Shown one piece after another: positions 15,441 through 28,908 of a stretch of 64,000 nt of DNA (within the stretch, counting starts at the first letter, position 1; each line of letters opens with the position of its first letter). The notes beneath the pieces are model-generated. The model was not told the DNA's origin and did not search any database. It worked only from the letters and a program-made list of their open reading frames with translations. The stretch is from Bolinopsis microptera (taxonomy: Eukaryota; Ctenophora; Tentaculata; Lobata; Bolinopsidae): positions 16,257,669-16,321,668 of the forward strand of contig NC_087072.1 of NCBI RefSeq assembly GCF_026151205.1, in the 5' to 3' direction. The position numbers were made by a program, and so were the translations under genes.

Positions 15441-18400
15441 ATTTTTATTGACATTGTACTGTAATTTTCACTTTCCCACCCCCACCCCCCCCACCCTCCA
15501 TCCCTGACACCACTCAATCACATATAAGCATTGTCCACCACATCACATTCAGCTGACGACGATTAACACATGTTTATTGAAAGCTTCTACAAGTTAAATC
15601 ATCGTATCTCTTATATGTTTTTAACCCAACTCCACTCAGCAATATTCTTACAGTTACTGATGTTGCGGTCATATCTCTTGTTTGTGTCATATTATTGGAA
15701 GTTAATCACATCAAGTTCAGGCCTCCTCATCTCATCTTTTATATCTCACTTTTTGTGGCAGGTCACTAGTAAATGCTCGATTATATCCTTATCGTAATTT
15801 CATTGTCTTAATCTTATCAAATCTGCACGATACATTCGCCTCCAATACAAATTTTATGATACAAAATGCGGGAACGTAAAAAGGAGTGCAGCCAACATCA
15901 AAATTTCGAGAAATGAACCATCAAGAAAACGTACCAAGAAACGATTTAAATCGATGATTATGGGTACCACATCATGCCTCGAACTATGGTTGAAGTTTTC
16001 CACAGAAATCCGAGCGGCCAACTTGAGTTTTAGAATAAAATAAGAGCAGCGTGGTCGTACAAATTAGCATTAGGTACTTACGACAGTGCTTTATTTTTAG
16101 CAATAACATAACGCAATGGCAAAGCAGTAAGAATTTACGAAAGCTCTCATCTCTCAAACAATAGTTGCCCCAGCAACAAGCTGTAGCTCGAGTACAGCAG
16201 ATTTTTTTGCGTTAGAGCTAGGCTTGTATATTGAAAAAATGGTAGAAATCTACTTTATTCTAGTTCTATAATTATCAAGATTGACAATGTTGAAAGATGG
16301 AAGACAAAGGTCGCGCGTTACCTGGTTGCACTGTGCCTATGATAATCATTATTATATAAAATTTATGAAGCAACATATGCCAAAAATGCCTAATCTTGGA
16401 GTTTTTGACCAGAAACATGTAAGAGATGTGTTTAAACTAACAACATGGCTGGGGAGTGACGTGATAAACCGATAAATATTTACCAGGACCCACTTCGAAG
16501 CGAGGGGGCCTTCGGATAATTTCAACAGAGAAACTAGAATTTCTGCTAGAATAACAGAAGTCTGGAGTGTTGTTATGTGGTTGAAGTTTTCTACAGAAAT
16601 CCGAGCAAGAACCTTGAGTTTTAGAATAAGATAAAATTTGAAACAAATTTCAGAACTGACTATTACTATAACTAGAAGTAGACTGTATAAGGAATAACTA
16701 TGCCTCTAGTATCGTAGGTCATACGTAACACTAAAACGTTAATTGCAAACTGATATGAAATGAAAGTTATCACCTATTTAAACGAGAGATCATGATGACA
16801 GACTGAATTGTGTCCTATATAATGTTTGTATTTAGGAGCCAACCCATTGATTGATTTATATGACACTTAACACGGGTAGTATTTGGTCCGATTGTGGGTA
16901 GATCCGGTGTCCAAACCCGTAGATCTATTAACACGGGCCTGTCGGGCGAGTGTTTATACATCATAAGATCAAGAACTGGTGACTGAAGACGCCTTGTGTT
17001 GTCAAGCATGAAGAGCTAAATATTTGTTTACAAGCAAGTAACCTGAGTTTTAAAACAGATCGTTTTTGCAAATTTTAATTCAGCAAAGTTGCTTAGGGTT
17101 TTCTAAATGCGAATGAACGTGTTTGTTTTTATTTTTGAATGCAAGGTTTTTAACAATTGAGGCTGTCTTCAAATCTTTCATTATCACGAAACTGTAATTC
17201 GTTGCTAAGTCAAGACATTACAGTACCAAACTACATACATATTTACAAGAACTCTCGCTTGCTCAGACTATGAAAAAAATTAAGGAGAGTTCTTAAACTT
17301 TCTTTCTGAGCTTGAGATCTTGTTTTCCAAAAGCTAAACGTTATGAAAACGTGAGGATTTGTTTATAGAAGACACAGATCTGTGTGTTTGTCAGTGGTGT
17401 TGGCACATACATAACACAAAGTCAAATCACAGTGAAATAGTAGTTCGAGTGTTCAAAAGCCATAAAGTAATGACATTCTTATTTAGCTGTGATCCAACTA
17501 TTTTGTGTACCTTTGACAATACAATCACCTCAACGTGGCTTAACAGCACTAACTTTTGTAATAAAATCAAATCTCTGCAATGGACAGTCAACAGACCAGT
17601 AATTTGAAAGAAACTCCAGGGGTGTGGGAAAGGACCGTGAGGATATTGTGATTGAGAAATATCCAACAACGAACAGTATAGTAGTAGTATAACAGTACAC
17701 CAACTAATCAGATTTAACATATCGCACGAATCAAACCGCCCAAACCTAATGAAAACTTTGCAATCTATTAGAGAAAATTGCTGCAGCTTGCGAGATCTAT
17801 AAACAGAGATGACTATTAGAGAGCACTTAAAGTATAATAAAAAATGAGCTCCCTATGCATAACGAAATGCGAATTGGAAGCTTTTAAATGTTGACAAAAG
17901 GTGAAAACATGTCCACAACTGTGAAAATACAACTGGGTGCGGTCGCGCCGCATAAAACGCAGAAATACACCTAGGCAGGTGGCTATCATGAAAGTAATAC
18001 CGCTGCATATCAAGCGTCGAACTGATGCCAGGCAACAGAGGGCTAATTCAGGGTCAGGGAGCTGTGAGTACTCCAGGTAAGGTGGCTAGTGAGGAGCTTA
18101 GTGGGGAGTGGGAGCCGCAGTTAAATACTTGCTGACAACACACCGGTACAATATTAGCCTCTTATTAGTCTCTTGTCAACGGTATTATCCAGATACACCA
18201 CATAGCTTCGAGTATTTTCACTTAAATGTAGGCGCCGCCTGAGAACAATGTGTTGTACATTATAACTTGTTGAGATTGGCAACAAATCCGGCCCTTGTAT
18301 GTATTTTGTGTATCTTGATAAATGCTTTATATTTTAACACGTGCACGATACTGTTGAGCTGGTCACTTGTTGTATTTGTATATCAGTTATATATTATTAG

Positions 18401-21400
18401 TGATTATCATTAATTAAACTAATTTACAGATGTAATATAGATCGGCATTCTTTGGGTTGGACAGGTTTTCAACAGATGTACACCAGACTGGGATCGTTGT
18501 GTCATCAGTCCATTATAGCGCACTAACACTGGTGGGTCACAATTGAAATTTGAAACCATACATTAAAAGGTTAAAGTCGATGAAGACTAAGGTCTGAGTT
18601 ATAATTTAAACAAAATGTTGCCGAACAAAGTTCATACGTTTAAAAAGAGAAAGCCGAAACGACATTTTGTTAATCGAGACGTAGCACAGCTGAAGTCTGT
18701 ACAATTGGCTGAAATTCTAAACTTTTGGAATGCTGATTTAATAATTGATAAAAATAGGACCGGCCAATATTCCAACATTCAGGTCTAAACGACAGACTGA
18801 CAACGGCCTGTTTGGAAAATGGAATTGAATTATTGATAAAAAACTGCTGAATTTGATTAGTAACACCAAAACGTGCCACTCATTAAGTGAAACTGTAAAT
18901 ACTAAGACAGCAGATTCAATGCCCGTTTTCAGAGGCTACATCTTGGTCAGCAGTGTATTTCGGGCGTTTATAAGGGTTCTGAACTCGTTCTGGTGGATTC
19001 CACCCAGGCAATAGAATGTCGGAATAGGAGTTCAGGCCGGGTTACAGACAATGATTTGGAGTACTAATACATATATTATATGTAATAGATCTCCTCGAGA
19101 TTTTGACAAGCTCAAAATACGAAGTGAGACTTCAAATGATTTACGTCAAACATTTAACCTAGGTACACCGTGCAAACACTCAGAGCAAGTTACCAAAATT
19201 ATTGCTAGATTTCACCACTATATTCTCAAAACAAAGGAACACCAGCACTCAAGACAATCCAAATTCCAAACACACCAACTTTAATACACATTGTGCGAAA
19301 CTACTCGAGTATTTGGAGCCAGGCTCGAACAAAACTAACAACAAAACAATAGGATTAACAGCACAGCACAACAAAACAGTACTAACAGTACATAGTACTA
19401 ACAAAACAATCATACAACCAGCGTACAGCACAGCACGCACCGATGCAGACTAGAAACTATACCACACTGTTTAAAACCCGCCTCAGATATGTAGCCCCTA
19501 CAGATGCGTCCATTATATGGAGGTTTTAACCTCTGTTTAACTCTTATATAGCAGTTACTAACCACCTCTACAACTCTGACTATATACAGAAATAATAGTA
19601 CGACGTAAGCCAGGGTCGTACTGCTCGCACTGGTATTTACAGTAAAGCGATAGCACGTACGTATAAGTGTTCGTTACTTTAAGTAAGAGTTGATTGTGCA
19701 AAAGTGCGGTGAAATTTCAAGAAAATTGAGCGTCGACTGCTTGTCAATGTAAGAGAGACAGCGGATTAAAAGCTAGCTTCTTAGCGAACAAGCAAGCTGG
19801 AAGCTTCTGATGGGATTCGAGCCAATGGATTACGTTATTTGTATGCATTTAAGTGTCAACGCCCAATATGATTGCAAACACAACGAAGCAACATATTATA
19901 CTTATAGCCTTGTCCATAAATCTGATACAAATTCGAATTTAAACAAGAATTAAGGACAAACAAGACTCTGCCAGGAAGCGCAGAAGCACTGAACTAGATG
20001 GACAGAAGTCAGAATGTCACATACGCGGACGTGGTGTAAGCAAAGAACAATAATTATAGTGCCTAATGTCAGATACCATACAGGATCTGCCAACAAACAA
20101 CCTAGGAATAAAATGCAAAATTATGTGAGCCTAAAACCAATGGAATGGATAGCGCTTTCGTCTGTTTACCAGGTGGCATGTCATTACTGTATACATTGCA
20201 TGATGAAACGTGGACACAGCACTGAGCACAGTGAACAGTAGACATTTACATACGCCAGCATGTATATATAAACTACAGTTATACCACTACTACTATACTA
20301 CTTATATAAATTATAACTACCTGATTAGAAGTAAACTGCACAAGGCTGCAGAACAAAAGGAGTACGAGTGAGATTGAAAATACATTTACAGAAGAATAAA
20401 ATGTCAAATGTTATATATATTATGTGCGTTTGATCGAATCTGTTGGTAAAGCTGTAACCTCATTAGTGCATATTGGCAAGGCAACAAGAGGCGATCCACA
20501 AAGCACCTCTTGAAAATATTGTTACTACATGATGCTCCTTGTCATCCAACTATAAATATATAATATGCAACAGATATATTATAGTGTACCACAATTGAAT
20601 ATAAAGGTGGCGGGTTACGGGCAATAATCGGTGTATTCATTTCCAATGTTCGTAGAATTGAGTAATATATTATATAACACTCTATTCTAATGAGTAATAA
20701 GTGATGACTTGACAGGTATCACCACGTCTCTAAACATTGAGCAGTTATAAATAATAAAGGGAACGACAAACTAACAAACAGGATAGACATAACTCTGCAA
20801 CACGGTGGTCTATATAATGAGCGTCATACTGATGGAGGGAGGGCCTCTACAACAATAATCACAAGTGTATTTAATAAAGCTGTATCGGGTATCTGCAACG
20901 ACGTTCGGCACGTTTAGTTATCCAACGTTTATGGGAAGTCTAGCTTCCCTCATTCTAATTTGTATCTCGTATTAAAGAGTTTCACCTCGCTTGCAGCAGC
21001 GTGTCACTTATACGTATATACAACTCATATTGCTACAAATGATTTGTCAAGTTTTTGCTTTGTCACTACAAATCCTTAGATTGTCACCGAAACCCATAAG
21101 TTTGTCACACAGTTTTGTCACTTATCTGCGTGAGAGTCGGAGTGGTGGAGGTCGGTATGCGATATGAGCAGCTCAGCTACACAACAACTGCCTAAAAACA
21201 GGGCTCAATTCCGGTCTGCTACAGGTAATGACCTCACCAGCTAGATATGTGTTGAGTACTTTATTGGGAGCTCAGCAATTTGATGTGCACGTCAAACGAT
21301 AGCAAGCTATCGAGTCTTATTAGCTATAAGTAGTTAGTGCGCTTTGACAAGGCTATCAAGTGGAGTTCCATTGGCCCTCAGATACTGTGAACAAAGGTCT

Positions 21401-23865
21401 GTATGAGGTCTATCATAAAGAGAAGTCCAACAAAGACTTTTCAAAACCCAAGTCCCGACCCAACATGAAATGTTATCGAAAGGTAACAGCTTGAAAGCAA
21501 AGCCAGAGCAAAGAAAATGTCTGCAAGGGTTCAATTAGAAATGTAAGAAGGAAGCAAAAGGGAGGATTACGTGGATTATAGCCCGAGATACAGGAAACGT
21601 CATTACACAGTGGGTGTTTACTCAAGGCAGGGAAATAGTGATATATATTTACACTACACCAGACCTATTTCACAGCATGTAAAATAAAACAAGTCACGTT
21701 TTAATATATAATGAAATAAGTAAGTATATAAAATAAAAAGGTCACGTAATAATCCGATCAGGCCTCCAAGCCCAGATGAGATATTTCTCATTCCCCGGCA
21801 CAGGGCTCTATTCATAGGTTTTAAACCATGACAGGGCGTCGCGAAAACTCTGACCTGTCTTTTTAATCGGGAGATCGAAAGTGGGAGCGCGGGAACTGTT
21901 GTCGGGGGACACCAACCAATCAGTGAGCAATCTTATGTAAAGATAACCAATCAACGCTGAGGTAAAAGTCACGTGATGCACCGATGACAGATTAGCGCGT
22001 GGTGGGAAGAACCGCAGCTCCCATTTCTCGTCGAGCTATAATTAGATATTTTACAAGGACATAACACCAGACTGGGAGATGTTCCTTTGTACCTACACGC
22101 TCGTTAAAGTGGGCTATGTTAGTGGCCTGCTCATTAGTCGCCTCACTATTACAACAGGAATCCTATTCTAACTTCCTAACAGGAAATCGATATTTGATCT
22201 TGACAGGATTCAATCAACTGCGACTCATGCAACACAGCTTCGCATGTTTCTGCTCTGCAAAAGAATTAGGTACGCTGCAACAATAATGGAATAAGAAATA
22301 AGAATCTCGGCTGCAGGGTGCGGTACCAATCTCTAACCATCACAACACATCATACTTGACAAATAATCAGCCCACGTGACAAGCTGTCCGGGATCACGGG
22401 TCAAATTAATCAGAAAACCAGTTTTCGGCGAGCAAAACAGCAAACATATGGCACGCAGAACAATTTCGGTATCACTTACATTTAATGGGATTCCCAGGGA
22501 AGGATTGGTGGGTATAAAAATGGATTAGAGCAGTAAAAGGGTGGTGACAGCTCCCAAAGACAAGTAATACTAGCAGGTATACTATTACTGCCACACTATG
22601 TTATATTATTATCGACAGATACAGCTCCAGCTCCTACCTAGCCTGTGTAGTGTGTATAAGTACGTTATCTCTGCATACTGAATACTCCCCACCCTAACAT
22701 AACGATCTTATACACGATAACCCTGCTAAATCTCCAAATAACCCTGGAAAGGTCCCCGAAACAAGCCACCGCCCAGCTCCAGGATATTCACATTTAAATG
22801 ATAGATTATGGAAATACCAAGATTTGAAAGTATGTCTCATGTTTGTGAGTCCTCCCTGTAGCCTGTGTGATGATACGACTACTAGTTAGATGTGTACAGA
22901 TAATAACACGACACGACTCTAATACATAATCACTGATCTGTACACTGCAGAGTAACATGCGGTATTCCTTGAGTACGGTATTCCCTAAGTCCAATGTTCC
23001 AAACCTATTACATGTGTATTGATTACACTTTCCTTGAGCGTGGAGTCATAGTTTGCCGTTTGATTACCAGCTATAGGTTTCAAGGAATATGGGAAAGATA
23101 GAGAGCAAACGTCACTGTAAAATGTTTTAAACTTCAAAGAGTTTTCGACGGATTGCATGAAATATCTTGGTATTTCTCAGTTTATTTGGCTTAATATTAA
23201 AGCAAAATGCTCGCAGTTTTTGCCTCGCATTAAATTTTAATTTATTTTTAAGCAGGATATCGTAATGATATTGTGCCCATTTTTAATAACTTCAGCCAAA
23301 TTCTGCTCACGTGACGCATCGCAGCTTTAAAGTTTATGCACCTTTCTAATCACTTGCGCAATTTAGGGAGGTTAAGATGTTAAGATGTTTAATATAAGCT
23401 TACCAAGTCTGCTACTTTTAAACCTCTAAGTAATCGGAAGATTAATGCTCCCGCAAACTAACGTCATTTGAACAACTTGAGAGTTTGAGAGAGATCCTAC
23501 TCGCGCTCCTATTAGGCCAGTACTTTGAACAGTCCTAACAAAGCTTCCAGCAGGGCAGAAACAGTACGCTAATTAGTGATCCTAATCGTAGCAGCCTGGT
23601 GACAATGATGGCGCCTAATGCAAATAATGCATGGTTGTCACGTTTCAAGTGAATATTCTGCGAGCAAGAGGGTCACAAGGAATGAATTGAAATGATAAGT
23701 CCCCTCAATTTTTCAAAAGGGCATGTAGTGGTCATAGCATGTAAACAAGTATCAAGCGTTCTTTGTGATTTAACTAAACTGCTATATTCAGCCATTCCCT
23801 GGGGATGTATCAGGAGTTGCGTTATTTGAGGAGGTTAAAATGGTTGAAACTGTCAGGCCACAGTG
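15441..23865. other. Long stretch without recognisable genes
   Basis: AT-rich, with only short open frames of low-complexity or random composition. I recognise no conserved domain, tRNA or repeat family. CCAAT-like boxes (ACCAATCA at about 21915 and 21950), a GTCACGTGA site near 21970 and a TATAAAAA at about 22513 occur in a slightly GC-richer part (21800-22520) and could mark a promoter, but no coding exon is visible next to them. Single exons of a large-intron gene could be missed here. Confidence 0.5.
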
Positions 23866-23985
23866 TTACAATGTAACAGTGTAACAATGTTACAATGTAA
23901 CAGTGTAACAATGTAACAATGTAACAATGTAACAATGTAACAGTGTAACAATGTAACAATGTAACAGTGTAACAATGTAACAATG
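23866..23985. repeat. 8-bp minisatellite (GTAACAAT)n
   Basis: About 14 copies of GTAACAAT or GTAACAGT in a row; the two variants alternate irregularly. Confidence 0.95.
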
Positions 23986-24319
23986 ACCCCTACAAGTGTC
24001 GCGAAATACTATCACTCAGTTTATCAAACTACAGTCACATAACAAGATAACTGACTGGCTCAGCAACGAGTTTTCGCTCAATTTATCAAACTAGTCACTC
24101 AATAAGATTCTTGAACGGCTCAATGACGAAGGCTCACAAATAAAAGAACGCTCACACGGGTTACTGATCCACACACCTTTCATGAGTAACGTTATCTACA
24201 CTCTACAGTCTCTGTTCGTGATGATCTTTATGAACAGAGACTGTTATAGGTAATAAGCTACATGCTCGAACAATGCCCAAACAAACACCTGCTGCCTGGT
24301 AAATATACATTCTAACAGG

Positions 24320-24533
24320 GCGTCAAACTAGCTCTCCTTACTGACAAACTAGCTCTCCTTACTGACAAACTAGCTCTCCTTACTGACAAACTAGCTCTCC
24401 TTACTGACAAACTAGCTCTCCTTACTGACAAACTAGCTCTCCTTACTGACAAACTAGCTCTCCTTACTGACAAACTAGCTCTCCTTACTGACAAACTAGC
24501 TCTCCTTACTGACAAACTAGCTCTCCTTTTGTA
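24320..24533. repeat. 21-bp minisatellite, about 10 near-perfect copies
   Basis: The unit is ACTAGCTCTCCTTACTGACA plus one A. Copies are essentially identical. Because 21 is a multiple of three the minus strand reads as a repeated 7-residue peptide (RRASLSV) inside a 124-codon frame, but the frame has no other protein-like feature and is most likely chance. Confidence 0.95.
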
Positions 24534-25983
24534 AGACAATAAGTTTAGCATAGTAAAACGGTTAATAGGATCAATCAGTAAACGAAGAGGAAGGACAATA
24601 GCGCACTGTAGCATAATGTGACCTCGACCTTTAGTCCTTTGCCAGGCAGCCACAAAAATTCGAATCGTTCGAGAGAAGACATACAATTTTGACCGTGTAA
24701 TTCGGATACAACAAACCTATACTTATAGTAACACTTGAATCTCTGTGAATAGAGTTACTATTTAGTTTTACAAGCTTCTTGGTGGTAACTATTTCAAGCG
24801 CTGAAGTGTCACACTCAGTACAATATGGTCGGAATACCATCTAAAAAGTCTGGCTTATCCAATCACAAGAGAGGAGAGAAAGAGCGCATCACATGATTGA
24901 AGACTGGGCCCTCTAACATTGCACAAGGTACAGCATATTCTTTGAATAAAATACGAAAAAGGCAATCTAAAAGTCAGCTGCCAGTACAGGGACGCATTTT
25001 GTAAGTAACGTATTCTGTGTAAAATATTATTATGTAAGTAACATAATAAAATATCAACCAAGTGCGAATACACCGCCAGCATAAGATATAATCACGGTCA
25101 TGTCATGTGCGATAGATACTCGAACATGATCGGCTTACTTTCAATCAGACCTTTACTGTACAACAGTTCAACAATGCATTATAACAATGCAGTATAAGGG
25201 GTACCATGCTGCACAGTAACGAACTGTTTATTATGTTACACTCAACACTGTAACTAGTTAAATCAGGAAATCTCAGTCTGGTAACTAGGAAACCAGTCTG
25301 GTAACTAGGAAACGACAAAACATACGAGCGTCTCAAGATAAAGTACCCTTACATTAGTAAATGAGTTAATGAGAAACTGTGGCTTCTAGTAAGTCAGTCT
25401 AGAGGTTGAAAGTAGACGACTGCAACTGTCGAATCTTTATGATAGGTATTACAAGATTCATGATTGCTCATATCAAGTGTTAAAATTCTAGCGATGGGTT
25501 GGCTGAAAGATCAGATCATATAGTATTTACAAAACTATCAGCTATAATTCGTAAACTTAACCGTCAAACTGCAAACATGATCCAATTTAGCACAAACACT
25601 ATAACAGAGTCTATCAAAAGTCAAGAAAGTACAAAAGCGAGTTTATAATTATAGCATTATAAAGTCATTTTAAATAATAATGACAAAATAAATAAAAGAC
25701 AACATATCGCACAGTCAATGGCGAAACACAAGTCCCTACAGACTAATAAAGATTAAAAACTAGATGATGGAAAAACATGTGAACAGCGTAGTAGTAATAG
25801 TATATAGCCGTGCTCGTTCAGAGCTACAATAAGTTGAGGTAGCTGCCCGGTGGCCCTCTGCAATGTGATAACTAAATCATTTAAACTGAAACCGCCCTGG
25901 ATCTCTCTCACAGTTTCCTGAGGAGCAGACGATATGGTTCAGAGCCCGCAAATGTCCACGGTTCGTCGGCTGAGGTCGCAATG
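24534..25983. other. Intergenic stretch without recognisable genes
   Basis: AT-rich, no convincing ORF. A 20-bp doublet (CAGTCTGGTAACTAGGAAAC-like) lies at about 25273-25312. Confidence 0.5.
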
Positions 25984-26797
25984 CAGAGGCAACATATAGG
26001 TGCGGTGATATGTTGCTAATAGTGCGATTCTGCACCTGCCTACATATTTTTATGTGCGGCAAATTTAGAAAACAAAAGAACAAAAAAGAACACTTTAATT
26101 AAGGTGAACAATTCCCCATATAACGTACCTAACGTTAGTAGTAGTAGTATGTGTAGATCTAGAATTACCCTTATAGTTATACCCTTTTATAAAATTATAA
26201 AGGTTCAAATTAGATGAGGCTGTAGGACGTGTAGGTGAGCTGATGCCTGAAGATAGGCATATTTGAGGCAGATCTGCAGGTAACATTACAGCATTAAATT
26301 CGACTAAATTGTGCGTATAAGCGGCTAACGTAACTAAAATAAAGTGACTCAATTTTAATATGTTGAGGGATTTTGTCATTGCGATCCAGCTTGATGAAGT
26401 ACACGTACTCTATAAGCAAGCACTCTATAGTCCGAGACGAAAGGGAAGCTCGTTAGCTTTTCGTGTTAAAAGCGATTTCTCGACGGTTATCACCTCTTTA
26501 GATGATGCGTAAACCATTTGGCATGTATGGCATTTTTGTACTCAATGCCATACGGGCGTTTTTGGCCACAACCTTTTCTAGAGTTTTGCAGTCACTCGAA
26601 TTTTTGTATTTCGGCTCAGGAAGGTCGTAGAGACTTTTCCGATACATTAAAATGTGCCTAATAGTCATATTTATCTACAAGTTATGAAGCAAAATTTACC
26701 TTAGAATGCTTATTTTCGGAAATATGGCCGAAAAACGGTTTTTGGCTTGACGCAGCTCATAATTTGTGCCTGGGAAGGTCGCGAGACTATTCTGATA

Positions 26798-27123
26798 TCA
26801 AATAACGGAGTAGTTCGCTGTTTATTAGTCTCATGATTGAAATACTGATATCTGGATATTATCCGGTTGGAAGAGACAAGGACAAGTGAAACAAGGAAGT
26901 TAGGAGTAAGGGCAAATTTTCGGCGTCAACGCCATCTTCAGGCTCAAATTATTTGTTATATAGTAGTGTTGAAAGTATTAAAACTGTTTTAATACTTTCA
27001 ACACTACTATATAACAAATAATTTGAGCCTGAAGATGGCGTTGACGCCGAAAATTTGCCCTTACTCCTAACTTCCTTGTTTCACTTGTCCTTGTCTCTTC
27101 CAACCGGATAATATCCAGATATC
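26798..27123. repeat. Inserted perfect 277-bp hairpin with 12-bp flanking duplication
   Basis: From 26847 to 27123 the sequence is a perfect inverted repeat, arms of 138 bp around one central T, outer ends GATATCTGGATATTATCCGG. With a 49-bp leader it interrupts the left arm of foldback copy 2, and the 12-mer ACTATTCTGATA is present on both sides (26786-26797 and 27124-27135). Each arm contains a core CTGAAGA, a GGCG-TTGA-CGCC mini-stem and GAAA (27029-27052, and mirrored at 26918-26941), matching the conserved strands of hammerhead ribozymes. I do not see a matching stem III or cleavage strand, so activity is unproven. Confidence 0.9.
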
Positions 27124-27410
27124 ACTATTCTGATACATCAAAATGTGTCCAATAGCTATGGAATGTGGCTGAAAAATGGATTTTTGCCAAGCGAACGATG
27201 GAAATACTCACAAATGGGTTATTGGACTGGTAACTAGGAAGGTCCTAAAGACTCATGAGCAATATTAAATTTGTCCCAAGATGACTTACTAGCTGTCCAG
27301 AAACACCTCTAAAGTTGGAGAATGTTCTAGTTCTATTTAGTTCTACTTAATTGTGCATCTCTCAAAATAGGCCAGGCCAACTAAACCGCATATTTGCGTA
27401 ACCGCATTTG

Positions 27411-28088
27411 AAGTGCGTAAGGTTCAGGGTATTGAACTGGTTTTTGATCAGAGTAAAATAGTACAATCCTAAAATATTTTCTCTTTATTTCAATGTTTTT
27501 ATGAGGTAATTTAGTGCTAAAAAGTCGAACTTTGGCGAACTACAGTACGTGTAACATCGTATATGTTGCAATATTGACGATCAGGAATAACAGAAACAAT
27601 AGAAATCAATATTATTCTGCAATTTAACTGCTCTACAAGTACAAAAGGTGATGGAATTTCATGTGGTGGATGGAGATGTAAGATGGACAAAATGTGCACC
27701 CTAGACTCCTTATGAATATGACTAATGACTGAGTCATATGACTCAGTCACTTGAAGTGCGTAAGGTTCAGGGTATTGAACTGGTTTTTGATAAGAGTAAA
27801 ATAGTACAATCCTAAAATATTTTCTCTTTATTTCAATGTTTTTACGAGGTAATTTAGTGCTAAAAAGTCGAACTTTGGCGAACTACAGTACGTGTAACAT
27901 CGTATATGTTGCAATATTGACGATCAGGAATAACAGAAACAATAGAATTCAATATTATTCTGCAATTTAACTGCTCTACAAGTACAAAAGGTGATGGAAT
28001 TTCATGTGGTGGATGGAGATGTAAGATGGACAAAATGTGCACCCTAGACTCCTTATGAATATGACTAATGACTGAATCATATGACTAA
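27411..28088. repeat. Two-copy tandem repeat, period about 343 bp
   Basis: Unit 1 starts AAGTGCGTAAGGTTCAGGGT at 27411 and unit 2 at 27754. They are almost identical (for example GATCAGAG versus GATAAGAG, TTTATGAGG versus TTTACGAGG). The minus-strand ORFs in both units are the same frame repeated and show no known motif. Confidence 0.93.
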
Positions 28089-28908
28089 GTTTTACATGCC
28101 TAGCTCCATGATACGTAAAGTCTGCATAATGATGTTCTGTGGTATCAGTATCACGGCAGGCCATTCTATGCGACAATTAACTGTCAGCAAAAGACTCTTT
28201 AACCTTAAGAAACCGAAGTTTGAAAAATTGACCTTTCGTAAGACGCAAATATGATGTTTAGTTGGCCTGGCCTATTTTGATAGATGCACAATTAATTAGC
28301 AGAACTAAATAGAACTAGAACATTCTCCAACTTTTGAGGTGTTTCTGGACAGCTAGTAAGTCATCTTGGGACAAATTTAATATTGCTCATGAGTCTTTAG
28401 GACCTTCCTAGTTACCAGTCCAATGACCCATTTGTGAGTATTTCCATCGTTCGCTTGGCAAAAATCCATTTTTCAGCCATATTTCCGAAAATAAGCATTC
28501 TAAGGTATATATTGTTTTATAAGTTGTAGATAAATATGATTATTAGGCACATTTTGATGTATCGGAAAAGTTTCTACAACCTTCCTAGGCCGAAATACAA
28601 AAATTCGAGTGACCGCAAAACTTTAGGAAAGGGTGGGACCGAAAACGCCCGTATGGTATTGAGTACAAAAATGCCATACAGTCCAAATGTTTTAAGCATC
28701 ATCTAAAGAGGTGATAACCGTCGAGAAATCGCTTTTAACACGAAAAGCTAACGAGATAACCTTTTGAAACGGTTGGGCTCCGACCAAGTTCAACACGTAG
28801 TTTAAGAACGTTTTTAGAACGAATAGCGGTCGATGGTGCGAAAAGTGCGGTATTAGGTCGATAGTGCGATTCAACTCGCACCCAAACCGCACTTATGTGT
28901 TGCCTCTG

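Larger units (their letters stand above)
26428..28784. mobile_element. Giant foldback element, copy 2 (about 2.4 kb)
   Basis: Same family as 10492-14730: left end TAGTCCGAGACG, then GCTCGTTAGCTTTTCGTGTT; the right end is the complement, ending CTCCGACCA. The arms run from 26428 to about 27400 (interrupted by 26798-27123) and from about 28190 to 28784. Shared inner blocks include GGAAGGTCGTAGAGACTTTTCCG and TTATGAAGCAAAAT-type sequence. The loop is a two-copy tandem repeat (27411-28088). No transposase seen. Confidence 0.85.
25984..28908. mobile_element. hAT-like ends enclosing the second foldback
   Basis: The left end CAGAGGCAACATATAGGTGC and the right end (complement CAGAGGCAACACATAAGTGC) are inverted repeats of the same family as 9551-10358, with the same sub-terminal GTGCGG and GTGCGATT motifs. 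Between them, foldback copy 2 (26428-28784) occupies most of the space, so it probably inserted into an existing hAT-like element. Flanking 8-mers (TCGCAATG, GGACGCGA) do not match, so the two ends may not come from a single insertion event. Confidence 0.6.

Noticed and set aside
21800-22520. CCAAT, CACGTG and TATAAAAA boxes as a promoter
   Set aside because: The motifs are short and no coding exon could be recognised downstream, so no promoter feature is called.
24312-24686. 124-codon minus-strand ORF with ten RRASLSV repeats
   Set aside because: It is the 21-bp minisatellite read in frame; the remainder of the frame has no protein-like feature and no splice context.
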